Shown here: positions 1-8,872 of the stretch, one piece after another
Layout: each line of letters starts with the position of its first letter
How positions within the stretch are numbered: the stretch's first letter is position 1
Source of the DNA: Streptomyces sp. B3I8
GTDB taxonomy: Bacteria > Actinomycetota > Actinomycetes > Streptomycetales > Streptomycetaceae
Direction: 5' to 3'
Length of the DNA: 64,000 nt
Assembly: GCF_030816915.1 (NCBI RefSeq)
Contig: NZ_JAUSYN010000002.1
Span: 2,989,501 to 3,053,500, forward strand
Notes under the pieces: model-generated
What the model saw: the letters and a program-made list of their open reading frames with translations, nothing else
What the model was told of the DNA's origin: nothing
The model's database searches: none
Translations under genes and position numbers: made by a program

Positions 1-972
1 GTGCGCCCGCAGGGTCTCCTCGACCACGTCCGCCCAGTCCGCCCTGCCCTCGCGGACGTGCGCGCGCTGCTCCGGGTGGGCGCAGAGCGCGGCGACCGCG
101 TTGGTCACGAGGGTGCAGGTGGTCTCCTGCCCGGCGGCGATCATCAGGTAGAGGGTGCCGAGCAGTTCGGGCTCGGTGAGCCGGGCGGCCTGCGCTCCGG
201 AGGCTGCCGCTCCGTGCGCTTCCGCTCCGGGAGCCGTCGCCCCGGGGTCCTCCCCTCCGGGGGCCGTCGCCCCGGGGTCCCCCCTTCCGGGGGCCGCCGT
301 CTCGTCGTCGCGCACCGCGATGAGCGCGGAGGTGAGGTCGTCGCCCGGGCGGGCCCGTTTCTCGGCGACCAGTTCGGCGAGCATGCCGAACACCTCGTGC
401 TGTGCCGCCGCCATCTCCGTGCCGGACACGGCCGTGCCGAACACCAGGTCGAGCAGACCGCACAGCCGCTCGCGCGACTCCTCGGCGACCCCGAACAGCT
501 CGCAGATCACGTGCATCGGCAGCACGTTGGCGAACTCGGCCCGCAGGTCCACCTGTTGGCCGGCGGGCAGCTCGGCGAGCCGGTCCAGCAGCGCCTCGGT
601 GATCTCCTTGATCCGGGGCCGCATGGCCTGCGTACGGCGGGCGGTGAACGCGGCGGCGACCAGCCTGCGCAGCCGCGCGTGGTGCTCCCCGTAGGAGAAG
701 AGCATGTTCTCGTTGGCCACCCATGGATACAGCGGCCAGTCCTGGCCGACCTCCCCGGCCGCGAACGCGGGCCAGTGCCGTCGGCCGTCCTTGGACACAC
801 GGGGGTCCGTGAGCAACCGCTTGAGGTACTTCTGCCTGACGACCGCCCAGGCGGTGACCCCGCCGGGCAGCTCGACGAGCGCGGCGGGGCCCATGGCCCG
901 CAAGTGCGCGGCCTCCCCGGCCGGGTCACGTCCGGCGATGTCGAGGGCGTACGGGCAAACGTCCTGATCCAT
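1..972 (-). CDS. Cytochrome P450, C-terminal end beyond window
   Basis: Heme monooxygenase; 324 codons are visible and the gene runs off the left edge. The start ATG (972) gives [14 protein letters not shown], a usual bacterial P450 N-terminus. The I-helix oxygen-binding motif AAGQETT lies near residue 277 and the K-helix ExxR (EETLR) near residue 318; the heme-Cys loop would lie outside. An Ala/Pro/Gly-rich insertion with repeated GATAPG units sits near residues 228-255. It is downstream of, and on the same strand as, the receptor regulator, followed across the promoter by the acyl-CoA oxidase. P450 plus receptor plus oxidase is the gene set known for avenolide (cyp17, avaR1, aco in S. avermitilis) and seen beside the tylosin cluster. 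Inference: it hydroxylates an acyl precursor of a butenolide/butyrolactone signal. Family certain, substrate inferred. Confidence 0.9.
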   Translation of the reverse strand, partial: MDQDVCPYALDIAGRDPAGEAAHLRAMGPAALVELPGGVTAWAVVRQKYLKRLLTDPRVSKDGRRHWPAFAAGEVGQDWPLYPWVANENMLFSYGEHHARLRRLVAAAFTARRTQAMRPRIKEITEALLDRLAELPAGQQVDLRAEFANVLPMHVICELFGVAEESRERLCGLLDLVFGTAVSGTEMAAAQHEVFGMLAELVAEKRARPGDDLTSALIAVRDDETAAPGRGDPGATAPGGEDPGATAPGAEAHGAAASGAQAARLTEPELLGTLYLMIAAGQETTCTLVTNAVAALCAHPEQRAHVREGRADWADVVEETLRAH

Positions 973-1190
973 CCGTGCACTCCGTTCGGTCGGGCAGGTC
1001 TGGCCTGTGACGTGGTGAGTGGCTACGAGGGCGGGGCGGGTGCGCGTGGCTGCCGGAGAGGTGGGCGAGGCGGAGGTGGGCGAGGCGGAGGTGGACGGGC
1101 GGGCGTCGACGCGAGCGAGGGGCTGCGGCCGGTTCGGGTCGGATCCCCGCCCGGACCCTGCCGATCGACCGGCCGCCCCCGGCCGACGGA

Positions 1191-2009
1191 TCAGCCGGGG
1201 GCGGTGGCCCCGGTGGCGTTCGTCCGGGGAACGGAACCCGCACCGGCGACCGCTCCCGCCGCCGCCCCCGACGTCCCTCCCGTTGCCGCCCCTGCCGTCC
1301 CTCCCGTTGCCTCCGCCGCCGCCGTCCCTCCTGCTGCCTCCGATTCCGCCTCGCGCCGGCGGAGTGCGGCCTCGTACACCTTCGGCCCGCGCTCGGCCGA
1401 GAAGTCGAGGCGGACGAGGACACCGGGCGCGGCGACGGCCGGCATCAGGTAGCGATAGAGGTCAGCGACGCGTTCCGGCAGGTCGGCGCGCTCGGTCATG
1501 ATCCGGGAGAGCACCTGCACGCCGGTGAACGCCCCGACGAAGAGCCGCGCCAGAGCGGCGACATCGACGTGCACCAGAATCTCGCCCCGGCGCTTGGCCT
1601 CCTCGAACACGGCCTGGTTGTGCTCGGTCCAGTCCTGCATCGGTACCCGGCGGTTGAGATGGTCCCTGGCCGAACCCTGGTCAACGGTCAGACGCACGCT
1701 GCCCTGGACGATGGGATCGCCGGTGCCGTTCTGCAGCAGATGGGCGAGCAACAGCGCCTCGTCCAGGGACTCCTGGAGCTTCAGGTCCTGCTCGGGCACC
1801 CGCGGCAGGGAGGAGACCTGCGCGGCCAGCACCTCCTGGGCCAGCGCCTGCTTGGACGGGAAATGGAAGTAGAGGGCTCCCTTGGTGACCCCCGACCGCC
1901 GCAGCACGTCGGAGATGGTCGCCGCCTCGTATCCGACCTCGTCGAACACCTCTGCCGCGGCGACCAGGATGGCCTGCCGCGTCCGGATGGCCCGTTCCTG
2001 CCGCGCCAC
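1191..2009 (-). CDS. avaR1: TetR-family gamma-butyrolactone/butenolide autoregulator receptor
   Basis: DNA-binding receptor that represses target promoters until it binds a small signalling lactone. The N-terminus [12 protein letters not shown] followed by [11 protein letters not shown] and [11 protein letters not shown] is the signature HTH of the ArpA/ScbR/AvaR class; the ligand domain follows to about residue 220, and an Ala/Gly/Thr-rich low-complexity tail fills the last 50 residues. The GTG at 2009 is preferred because it gives the family start and has a G-rich ribosome site; an in-frame GTG at 2015 would add two residues. It is divergent from the acyl-CoA oxidase and upstream of the P450. 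Palindromic sites between the divergent genes suggest control of itself and the oxidase. The assignment to the avenolide-receptor subtype rests on recognisable sequence and gene order; the class itself is secure. Confidence 0.9.
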   Translation of the reverse strand: MARQERAIRTRQAILVAAAEVFDEVGYEAATISDVLRRSGVTKGALYFHFPSKQALAQEVLAAQVSSLPRVPEQDLKLQESLDEALLLAHLLQNGTGDPIVQGSVRLTVDQGSARDHLNRRVPMQDWTEHNQAVFEEAKRRGEILVHVDVAALARLFVGAFTGVQVLSRIMTERADLPERVADLYRYLMPAVAAPGVLVRLDFSAERGPKVYEAALRRREAESEAAGGTAAAEATGGTAGAATGGTSGAAAGAVAGAGSVPRTNATGATAPG

Positions 2010-2050
2010 ACGCACCCCGCCCCGTTTGTCTGTTCAACGATTCACGGACA

Positions 2051-2075
2051 GTAAAACCAGCCGCACGGTTTTTTC
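2051..2075. promoter_or_regulatory. Possible receptor operator near the receptor gene's own start
   Basis: Imperfect inverted repeat GTAAAACC ... GGTTTTTTC with an 8-base centre, 40-65 bases before the receptor start. It is AT-rich in a GC-rich genome, as autoregulatory elements are, but weaker than the site at 2202-2227. Confidence 0.5.
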
Positions 2076-2201
2076 AACCCTGCCGGGAGCCGTGAGTGAT
2101 GCCCCGGTTGCTCCCTGTTCTACACGCATGCACGCCTTCCCGTCCCTTGACGATCCTCGGATCTTCACGAACTGGGGTGGCATATGCCCGATGTGGGCCT
2201 T

Positions 2202-2227
2202 GATAAGAAAACCGGCCGGTCCTTATC
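2202..2227. promoter_or_regulatory. Autoregulatory element (ARE) palindrome before the acyl-CoA oxidase
   Basis: 26-base near-perfect palindrome with arms GATAAGAAAACCGG and CCGGTCCTTATC, ending 89 bases before the oxidase start. Length, AT-rich arms and the ACCGG/CCGGT core match operators bound by gamma-butyrolactone and avenolide receptors. The receptor encoded alongside is the obvious binder. Confidence 0.8.
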
Positions 2228-2316
2228 TTCATCATCTGGGTTCCGGATCGAAACATTCCGGCCCACTGCCCTCACAGCCGCTGCACACCAGGAGACCCAC
2301 CCCAGGGGGGAACCCG

Positions 2317-4395
2317 ATGACCGTCACGACGTCCGAGTCCTTATGGACGAAGGCATTCCACCGCGTCTCCCCACCCCCTGCGGGAAGACCGGAACCGGGA
2401 TCGCCGTCCACACCGGACGCCACGCGGGACACGGACGCCCCCGCCACCACGGAAACCACCGCGACCACGGAAGCGGCCATGGCCGCCGCCCGGGCGGACC
2501 TGACGCGCCTGCTCTTCGCGGGCCCCGACCACGACCGTACCCACGGCACCTGGCGGCGACTGGTCGGCGGCCCGGCCTTCACATACCGCCCCGGCCTCTC
2601 CCCCGCCGAGCGCGCCGCGCTGTCCTACGACCGCCTGCGCCTCCTCAACGACGCCCTGACCGCCGAGGACCCCGCCGCTCCCGCGCGGTTCGCGGCCGAT
2701 CCGCACCGGCTGGCGGCGCTGCACGAGTGGATCGGCCCGGTGGACGGCGGCCTGACGACACTGGCGAGCATCCACTACAACCTGTTCCTGGGCAGCCTCG
2801 TCGACCACGACCGTCGCGGGGAAGACCACGACCGCGGGGAAGACCACCGCGGCGACGACCGCGACCGCGAGGACGGTCACGGGCCCGCGGCGGCCGGGAA
2901 GGCCGGGACGCGGGATCTCTCCCCCTTCACCGCCATGCGCCGCATCGGCACGTTCCTGTGCACGGAGTTGGAGCACGGCAACGATGTCGCCGCGATGGAG
3001 ACCGTCGCCGTACTGGACCGCGAGCACGGCTGCTTCGACCTGCACACACCCACGCCGGGCGCGGCCAAGTTCATGCCGAACACCAGCCTGACCGGCGGCC
3101 CCAAGACGGCCGTCGTCGCCGCCCGGCTCTTCATCGACGGCGAGGACCAGGGCATCTTCCTCTTCCTCACCCCGCTCAGCGACGAGCACGGTCACCTGCC
3201 CGGCATCACGGTCCGACGCCTGCCCGAGCGCACCGGCACGCCCGTCGACCACTGCCTGACCTCCTTCGATCACGTACGGCTGCCGCGCGAGGCCCTGCTC
3301 CAGGGCGAGCACGGGCGGCTGACCCCCGACGGCTCGCTGACCAGCGCGCTCGGCAACCGGCGCAAGCGGTTCCTGCGCTCCATAGGCCGGGTCACGATGG
3401 GCAAGCTGTGCATGAGCGCGGGCACGCTGGGCATGGCCCGCGCGGCCCTCACCATCGCCGTCCGGCACGCGCACAGCCGCCGCATCGCAGGCCCGCGCGC
3501 GGGCGAACGCCTACCGGTCGCCGCCCACCGCAGCCACCACGGCCGACTGCTCGACGCCCTGGCGACGGCGTACGCGATGACGTTCCTGCACCGCACGGTG
3601 GTGGCCCGGTTCGCCGCACAACCCGACGCCGGCTCGCGGAACCGGGCGGAGCAGGAGGAGCGCGAGGAGATCGAGCGGCTCGCGGCGGTCGCGAAGGGCT
3701 GGATCACCTGGCAGGCCCGGGACATCGCCATCGAGTGCCGCGAACGCTGCGGCGCCCAGGGCCTGTTCCCGGCCAACGGCATCTCCGACCTGCCGGCCAA
3801 CATCGAGGGCGGCATCACGGCCGAGGGCGACAACCTGGTGATCTGGGTGAAGGCGGCGTCGGAGATGGTCTTCGGCCACCGCGTCCCGCTCCCGCCCGCC
3901 CGCACGGTCCCCGGCGACGTGGACGACCCGGCCTTCCTGCGCGACCTGCTGGTGCACGCCGAGTCGATCTGGCAGAAACGTGCCCGCACGGCCCTGCGCG
4001 AGGGCCCGTCGGGCGACCCGACGGGCCGCTGGAACGCCACGTCGACACCGGCGCTGGAGATGGTCGAGGCCCACGCCTGCCGCACGGCCGCCGACGCGTT
4101 CCTCGCCGCCGCCGACCGCGCCACGGACCCCACGGCCCGGACCCTCCTGCGGGCCCTGTGCCGGATCTTCCTCCTCCGCCGCCTGCGCGAGCACACCGGC
4201 GACCTGCTGGCCGAGGGCCTGCTCACCCCCGACCAGGTACGGGCCCTGCCGCGCGCCCTCGACACGGCCACCGCCGAGGCGGCTCCCCACCTGCCCACCC
4301 TCGCCGAGGCCTTCGACCTGCCCCCGGACCTGCTGGCCACGATCCCGCTCGCGAGCGGCGCCGGCATCACCCGCACCCTGGAGGAGCAGCCCTGA
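2317..4395 (+). CDS. aco: Acyl-CoA oxidase-like protein of autoregulator biosynthesis
   Basis: 692-residue flavoenzyme expected to introduce a double bond or oxidise an acyl-thioester chain. The acyl-CoA oxidase FAD/substrate region is clear: TELEHGNDVAAMETVAVLD near residue 213, PGAAKFMPN shortly after, and an RLFIDGEDQGIFLFLTPL-like strand near residue 268. The all-helical C-terminal domain is present, so length fits the oxidase family. The ATG at 2317 has a strong AGGGGGG ribosome site; upstream in-frame sequence is not needed. A charged insertion rich in DH/ED/RG repeats (about residues 164-200) looks like a species-specific loop. With the receptor and P450 this reproduces the aco-avaR1-cyp17 arrangement that makes and senses avenolide. 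The operator upstream implies repression by the receptor. The exact substrate cannot be read from sequence. Confidence 0.85.
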   Translation: MTVTTSESLWTKAFHRVSPPPAGRPEPGSPSTPDATRDTDAPATTETTATTEAAMAAARADLTRLLFAGPDHDRTHGTWRRLVGGPAFTYRPGLSPAERAALSYDRLRLLNDALTAEDPAAPARFAADPHRLAALHEWIGPVDGGLTTLASIHYNLFLGSLVDHDRRGEDHDRGEDHRGDDRDREDGHGPAAAGKAGTRDLSPFTAMRRIGTFLCTELEHGNDVAAMETVAVLDREHGCFDLHTPTPGAAKFMPNTSLTGGPKTAVVAARLFIDGEDQGIFLFLTPLSDEHGHLPGITVRRLPERTGTPVDHCLTSFDHVRLPREALLQGEHGRLTPDGSLTSALGNRRKRFLRSIGRVTMGKLCMSAGTLGMARAALTIAVRHAHSRRIAGPRAGERLPVAAHRSHHGRLLDALATAYAMTFLHRTVVARFAAQPDAGSRNRAEQEEREEIERLAAVAKGWITWQARDIAIECRERCGAQGLFPANGISDLPANIEGGITAEGDNLVIWVKAASEMVFGHRVPLPPARTVPGDVDDPAFLRDLLVHAESIWQKRARTALREGPSGDPTGRWNATSTPALEMVEAHACRTAADAFLAAADRATDPTARTLLRALCRIFLLRRLREHTGDLLAEGLLTPDQVRALPRALDTATAEAAPHLPTLAEAFDLPPDLLATIPLASGAGITRTLEEQP

Positions 4396-4690
4396 GGCAT
4401 CGGCGGCCCGCACACGGGAATGCCCGTGGTACGGCTGCGACGGCCGTACCACCGGCAACGGGCCCGCGGCAGGCGATCGCGCAGCCGCCCCGTCGGCCCC
4501 TCTCCCGTCCGGCCCCGCCCGCTCCTCCGGCGGCCCGGCGGAACCTGATCCGCCCGTCGGCGACACGGCGGTCGCGACGCCGGCGCCTGGCCGAGGCCAG
4601 TTGGATGAAGACGGACACGGCGACAGTGCCTACGGTGACGACCAGGATCAGGGCGTCCACGGTGGTCGCCCGGGTCACGGCGTACGTGGC

Positions 4691-5188
4691 CGCGCGCACC
4701 TGGCGTACGGCGGGGAACTGCGCCGCCGGGGACTCAACCGCGAGGCCCGCGGCTACCTGTCCGCCGCCCGCGACCGCTTCGAGGAGCTCGGCGCCCGCAC
4801 GTGGCAGGCCCGGGCGGCGGAACTCCGCGCCACCGGTATGACGCGCGTGGGCCGGGGCAGGGCGGGCACCGCCCTCACCCCCCAGGAGTCCGAGGTCGCG
4901 AGGCCGGCGGCGTCGGGACTGTCCAACCCGCAGATCGCCTCGCGCCTGTTCCTCTCCCCGCGCACCGTGTCCTCGCACCTGTACCGCGTCTTCCCCGAGC
5001 CGGGGATCGCCTCCCGCGCGGAACTCCGCGACGCCCTCGAGGGCCGCGAGGCCGGGGACACCGTCGCCTCCCCCCAGCCGGACCAGCCGCCGTCCGCGTG
5101 CCGCCGAAGCCGTGAGCTGCCCGGCGTAGCCACCCCGCTGCGAGCGACCCGCTGTAAGCGACCCACCCGGCGGTTGTCAGTCGGTTGA
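4691..5188 (+). pseudogene. LuxR (LAL-type) regulator, C-terminal remnant
   Basis: The reading frame from AHLAYGGELRRRG through RFEELGARTWQARAAELRATG to LTPQESEVARPAASGLSN, RLFLSPRTVSSHLYRVFP and SRAELRDAL is the end of a large ATP-binding LuxR regulator: the last TPR helix plus the HTH. Nothing of the AAA or TPR body remains upstream, so only about 125 of some 900 residues survive; the frame then runs on as non-homologous sequence to 5188. Just before it, about 4560-4690 on the minus strand, a stretch reading TTVDALILVVTVGTVAVSV resembles one membrane helix of another lost gene. The 4396-5400 interval therefore holds only debris. Confidence 0.7.
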
Positions 5189-5340
5189 CGGAGGCCGCCG
5201 GCGCGTCCGCCGGGCCATCGTGGAGACATCGCGGAGCGGCACGGCGACCGTCGACGCCGACCCGGTCGACGCCGCCCTCCTCACCGTCCGCCACCCCTGA
5301 CCGGCCACCGGGCCGTCCCTCTGCTCCGCACCCACGCGAA

Positions 5341-5380
5341 CACCCGGACACCCGGACACCCGGACACCCGGACACCCGGA
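5341..5380 (+). repeat. 8-base tandem repeat, five copies
   Basis: CACCCGGA repeated five times directly before the broken SDR gene. No function evident. Confidence 0.9.
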
Positions 5381-5400
5381 CCCGAAAGACAGGTGTCACC

Positions 5401-6005
5401 ATGACCGCGGATCGGCGCCCGGGACACCGACCGCGGCCGCGAGGCGGCGGACCGAATCGGCGCTTCCTTCGTCCAGTTGGACGTGACCGACGGCGTCTCG
5501 GCCAAGGCTGCCGTCGAGACACTGCGCGCCGAAGTCGGCCACCTGGACGTCCTGATCAACAACGCGGGGACCGCACCCGCCGACATGACGGCGGACCACA
5601 TACGCCACGTCTACGAGACCAACGTCTTCGGACTCGTCCGCGTCACCCGCGCCTTCCTCCCCCTGCTGCGCGCGTCGGCCGCCACCCCGTCCGTCGTCAA
5701 CGTCACCAGCGGGGTCGGCTCGTTCGCGCTCGTCCACGACCCCGAGCGCGTCGAGTCGCGCTACCCGCTCGCCGCCTACGGCTCCTCGATAAGCGCGGTC
5801 ACCATGCTGACCGTGCAGTACGCCCGGACGATCCCCGAGGTCCGCTTCAACGCGGTCGACCCCGGCCGGACGGCGACGGAGTTCACCGGCCGCGTCGGCC
5901 ACACTGTCGAGGAGGGCGCGGAGGCGGCGGTCCGCGTCGCCCCCCCTCTGCCCCGACACCCCCACCGGCACACTGACCGACCGCGAGGGCCCGCTGCCCT
6001 GGTGA
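5401..6005 (+). pseudogene. Short-chain dehydrogenase/reductase, N-terminally deleted and frameshifted
   Basis: An SDR body is readable from IGARDTDRGREAADRIG through LDVLINNAG, YETNVFGLVRVTRAFLPLL, VVNVTSGVGS and YGSSISAVTMLTVQYA (the Tyr-x-x-x-Lys position reads YGSSI, so the catalytic Lys is missing) to NAVDPGRTATEF. The TGxxxGIG cofactor loop is missing: in this frame a TGA at 5402-5404 lies just upstream, and the ATG at 5401 is in another frame, so a deletion removed about 40 residues. Near 5940 a run of seven C shifts the frame; restoring one base would end the protein TLTDREGPLPW at 6005. No active enzyme is expected. The run-length lesion could be a sequencing error, but the N-terminal deletion cannot. 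Confidence 0.75.
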
Positions 6006-6043
6006 CCCCGGCCGCCGGGCACAATCAACGCCACGACTCCGCT

Positions 6044-6079
6044 ACGACGTCCACGACGTCCACGACGTCCACGACGTCC
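6044..6079 (+). repeat. 9-base tandem repeat, four copies
   Basis: ACGACGTCC repeated four times, ending 23 bases before the methyltransferase start and next to its ribosome site (AAGGAAACGAG). Copy-number change could alter spacing to any promoter; no function shown. Confidence 0.9.
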
Positions 6080-6102
6080 ACGACCCAAGGAAACGAGCCC
6101 CC

Positions 6103-7165
6103 ATGAGCGGCAACGCACCGACACCGGACTCCCAGGACCCGCAGAGCCTCCAGGCCTTACAGGCGGCGCTGGGCGCCCGCGCCCGTCTGCGGCAGTGGGC
6201 GGAGAGCGCCCACCTGCTCGACCTGCTGCGCGCGGCCTCCGCCGAGGGATGGCTGGAGGCCCTGACCCGCCCCGTCACCGTCGAGGACCTCGCCGCCCTC
6301 GGCGGCGTCCCGGCCGAACGCGCCCGCCGGACGGTCGAGGTCCTCCTCGCCGCCGACGTGATCCGCGAGGCCGGGACCACTCCCCCCGCCTACACACTGA
6401 ACGGCGACTTCGCCGCCCTCCAGGCGGGCGCCTCCGGACTGGGAACGGACATCGCCCTCGACGCCGTCGCCGCCTCCCGCGACCGCGTCCGCACCGCGCT
6501 CTCGACGAGCGGCACGCCGTACGACTGGCAGGAGGACGCGCTGGTCGTCGCCCGCGACTGGGGCATGCTCCCCACGGACGCGTCACGCGCCCTGTTCGGC
6601 ATGGCCTACGCCGAACTGCCGGACTACCACGAGCGGCTGACCGGGGGCGGTCCCCTCCTGGACGTGGGCAGCGGCGTCGGCGGCGCCCTGCTCAGCACCC
6701 TGACGGCATACCCGGCCCTCCGCGCCGTCGCCGTCGAACGTGCCGCCGACGTCGCCGAGGAACTGCGCGACCGCGCGGAAGCCGCCGGCGTCGCCTCCCG
6801 CCTGGAGATACGCCGGACCGATGCCCGGCACTTCGAGGACGAGGCCGCCTACACCGTCTGTTACTGGGCCCAGGCCTTCTTCCCCCACGACGCCCGCGCG
6901 GCCACCCTCGCCGCCGTGCGGCGCGCCCTCACCCCCGGCGGCCTCCTCCTCGCCCAGGAACTGGCCCCGCCCCCGGACGACTCACCCTCCGCCCGCCTGA
7001 GCGCCGCCCTGGAGCGCCCTCGTGGCCGACAGCCGCGGCATCCCTCCGGTCGTGCGCGCGGAGTCCCTGGCCGAGGAATTCCAGACCGCCGGCTTCACCG
7101 ACGTCAAGGTGATCCCCACCCCCGTGGGCCGCCTGGTCCTGGCCCGCCGCGACACCACCCACTGA
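6103..7165 (+). pseudogene. SAM-dependent methyltransferase with one frameshift near its C-terminus
   Basis: Class I methyltransferase of the O-methyltransferase type with an N-terminal winged-helix dimerisation region (residues 1-110) and SAM-binding motif LLDVGSGVGGALL near residue 186, followed by RRTDARHFED and PGGLLLAQE. Up to about 7012 the frame is intact; then one extra base near 7013-7018 diverts the frame. In the adjacent frame the expected end follows at once: ALVADSRGIPPVVRAES, EFQTAGFTDVKVI, RLVLARRDTTH, stop at 7165. The uninterrupted frame would instead run to 7239 with arginine/proline-rich nonsense. Either a recent single-base lesion or a sequence error; the SAM core is complete. 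Only decayed genes flank it, so a pathway cannot be assigned. Confidence 0.75.
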
Positions 7166-7327
7166 CTCCCACCGCCACTGGGCCCGGCCGACCGGCCGCA
7201 ACATCCCCCGCACACCCCGCAGCCCACCCGCTACACTGACGGCGGCGAGCCCACCCTCACCGGTGACCCGCCACCCCGTCGACGGACATGTCGCCCCCAC
7301 CGCGCACACGCCCACCGACGGAACCCC

Positions 7328-7403
7328 GCCTTCGTAGCTCAGGGGATAGAGCACCGCTCTCCTAAAGCGGGTGTCGCAGGTTCGAATCCTGCCGGGGGCA
7401 CCA
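7328..7403 (+). tRNA. tRNA-Arg (anticodon CCT)
   Basis: Full cloverleaf: acceptor GCCTTCG pairing with CGGGGGC (with G-T pairs), D arm GCTCAGGGGATAGAGC, anticodon stem CCGCT/AGCGG with loop CTCCTAA (anticodon CCT, reading AGG), T arm GCAGG-TTCGAAT-CCTGC, discriminator A and encoded CCA. It serves as the integration site for the adjoining elements; its 3' half recurs at 8729 and, degraded, at 9710. Confidence 0.97.
7359..7401 (+). repeat. Attachment-site copy 1, within tRNA-Arg
   Basis: 43-base segment covering the anticodon loop to the 3' end of the tRNA; identical to 8729-8771. It is the intact, functional end of the integration site. Confidence 0.9.
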
Positions 7404-7408
7404 GCCAA

Positions 7409-7441
7409 AAGGCCCCGGACCGATCATGGTCCGGGGCCTTT
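7409..7441 (+). terminator. Terminator after tRNA-Arg
   Basis: Strong hairpin with arms AAGGCCCCGGACC and GGTCCGGGGCCTTT around GATCAT, six bases after the CCA end. Confidence 0.85.
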
Positions 7442-7481
7442 GACATCCACTTCTGACATCAACGCGGGCGGTCACCCGCGA

Positions 7482-7802
7482 TCAGGAGCGACCGGGGCGC
7501 CTCTTCCTGAGCAGCCGGTCCATATGGCTCATGGCCTCCCGCTGCGTGTCCTGCACGACGTGCGTGTACACGTCCATGGTGATGCTGATCTGCGAGTGCC
7601 CCAGGATCTCCATCACGACGCGGGGCGCGACCCCGGCGGCCGTCAGGAGCGTGGCCGTACCGTGCCGAGCATCGTGCAGCCGGATCACCCGGAGGCTGGC
7701 GAACTCGTCGATGAGTTGAGAGCCGTACGACCTCACGGCTGGCACTCTCGTCGTGCTGTCGGAGGGCGGCCCCCACGCGGGCGCCGGAGTTGTGAACCGC
7801 AT
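7482..7802 (-). pseudogene. Tyrosine recombinase (integrase), C-terminal stub
   Basis: 106 codons match the catalytic end of phage/AICE integrases: RLHDARHGTATLL (HxxR box), LGHSQISITMDVYTHV (second His and nucleophilic Tyr), and a basic tail. The first catalytic Arg, core-binding and arm-binding domains are gone, so it cannot recombine DNA. Its position about 80 bases from the tRNA and its orientation toward it are usual for elements of this type. Upstream sequence (7803-8058) holds no recognisable part of the missing 300 residues. Confidence 0.8.
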
Positions 7803-8058
7803 GGCGGGCGATCGGAGTTACCGTCAGCCATGCCGTGGGGCACCCGGACCCCAGGCAGGCGACCGCCGAGGAAGCGTCGCTACTCGGCGTCCAGAAAGCC
7901 GCGCTCGTGACGCACATCCGGCGAACTACTACAGCGACGCCGGGCGGCCCGTTGAGACAGCCGACATCGTGGTGCCCGCCGCTCACTGCGAGATCGTCTA
8001 TGAGATCCCGATCAGCCGTTGAGGAGACCGGAGGTAGTCACATGCCTGACGGCCGCTG

Positions 8059-8577
8059 CTACCTCAGGGCGCCATCGGGATCATCCAGGGCGGATCGTGC
8101 CAGTTCGCGGAAGTGACTCAAGCTCGGCCAAGAGGAGGGTACGTGCGGTGGCGGGTCGTCCCGTCTGCTTGGTTCCAGTCCTTGGCCTACGAGGGCGCTA
8201 CGCAGGATGAATCCGTACCTCCGTGCTACTGCTCTGGCTTCTGCGGCCACACTGTCAGGCCCCGCCAAAGCCACGGCACTTTCGGCCTTCGAAAGTGCCG
8301 ACATGAGGCGGCGAGCCTCGGCAGCCCGCTCCGGCAGGTCCGCCGGGGCCGAGTCCTCTGCCCGGGTAAGGGCGGATACCGCTGGAGCAAGTTCATCTGT
8401 CGCGTTCACGAACCGGACGTAGGCATCAGCGCGAGCCTGCCGCCGCCAGTGCTCGTGCTGCGAGCGGCGCTGAAGGTTCCCCGTGCTCCTCGCCGCGCGT
8501 ATGACCCCGAAGGCACCAAGCCCTGCTCCAACGACCGCCGCAGTGGCGGCGATTGACGCCGTTCCCCCTAGATTCAT
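8059..8577 (-). CDS. Small membrane-anchored hypothetical protein of the integrated element
   Basis: 172 residues, ATG start MNLGGTASIAAT. One N-terminal hydrophobic helix (about residues 6-26: AATAAVVGAGLGAFGVI) precedes a basic stretch and an Ala/Arg/Glu-rich, mainly helical body with coiled-coil character (AYVRFVNATDEL, LPERAAEARRLMSALSKAE). Similar short proteins with a single anchor and helical body are common cargo of Streptomyces integrated elements, with no known role. The frame has good codon bias and no competing frame. It lies between att copies 1 and 2. Confidence 0.65.
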   Translation of the reverse strand: MNLGGTASIAATAAVVGAGLGAFGVIRAARSTGNLQRRSQHEHWRRQARADAYVRFVNATDELAPAVSALTRAEDSAPADLPERAAEARRLMSALSKAESAVALAGPDSVAAEARAVARRYGFILRSALVGQGLEPSRRDDPPPHVPSSWPSLSHFRELARSALDDPDGALR

Positions 8578-8728
8578 TGGCCCATTATGCCAAGCGCTGA
8601 CACTGCGTCAGTGCTGGACTCTGACATCCACGGCTGACATCAACGAGGCCGGAAGGCGGCATACAGCAGCGCCCCTGGATGACCGTCGGACCAGCCGATG
8701 ACGGCACCAGGGGCGGGTGTAGATCGAA

Positions 8729-8771
8729 CTCCTAAAGCGGGTGTCGCAGGTTCGAATCCTGCCGGGGGCAC
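8729..8771 (+). repeat. Attachment-site copy 2
   Basis: Exact 43-base copy of the tRNA-Arg 3' part; it lacks a 5' half, so it is not a tRNA gene. Confidence 0.9.
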
Positions 8772-8777
8772 ACGGCA

Positions 8778-8818
8778 CAGGGCCGGTCCAAGGGGTTTGA
8801 TCCCTCGAACCGGCCCTG
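8778..8818 (+). terminator. Hairpin following att copy 2
   Basis: Imperfect hairpin with arms GCACAGGGCCGGT and ACCGGCCCTGCTGC around a loop containing a smaller GGGG/CCCT stem. It is placed after the tRNA-end copy much as the terminator after the true tRNA, so it may be the terminator of an earlier state of the locus. Confidence 0.55.
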
Positions 8819-8872
8819 CTGCGTGATCACATCCGCGCCCCGGTGTGCTCCCACCAGACCAGTGCTCTGCCG

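Noticed and set aside
8729..8771. Second tRNA-Arg gene
   Set aside because: Only the anticodon loop to 3' end is present; no acceptor 5' strand or D arm, so it is an attachment-site copy.
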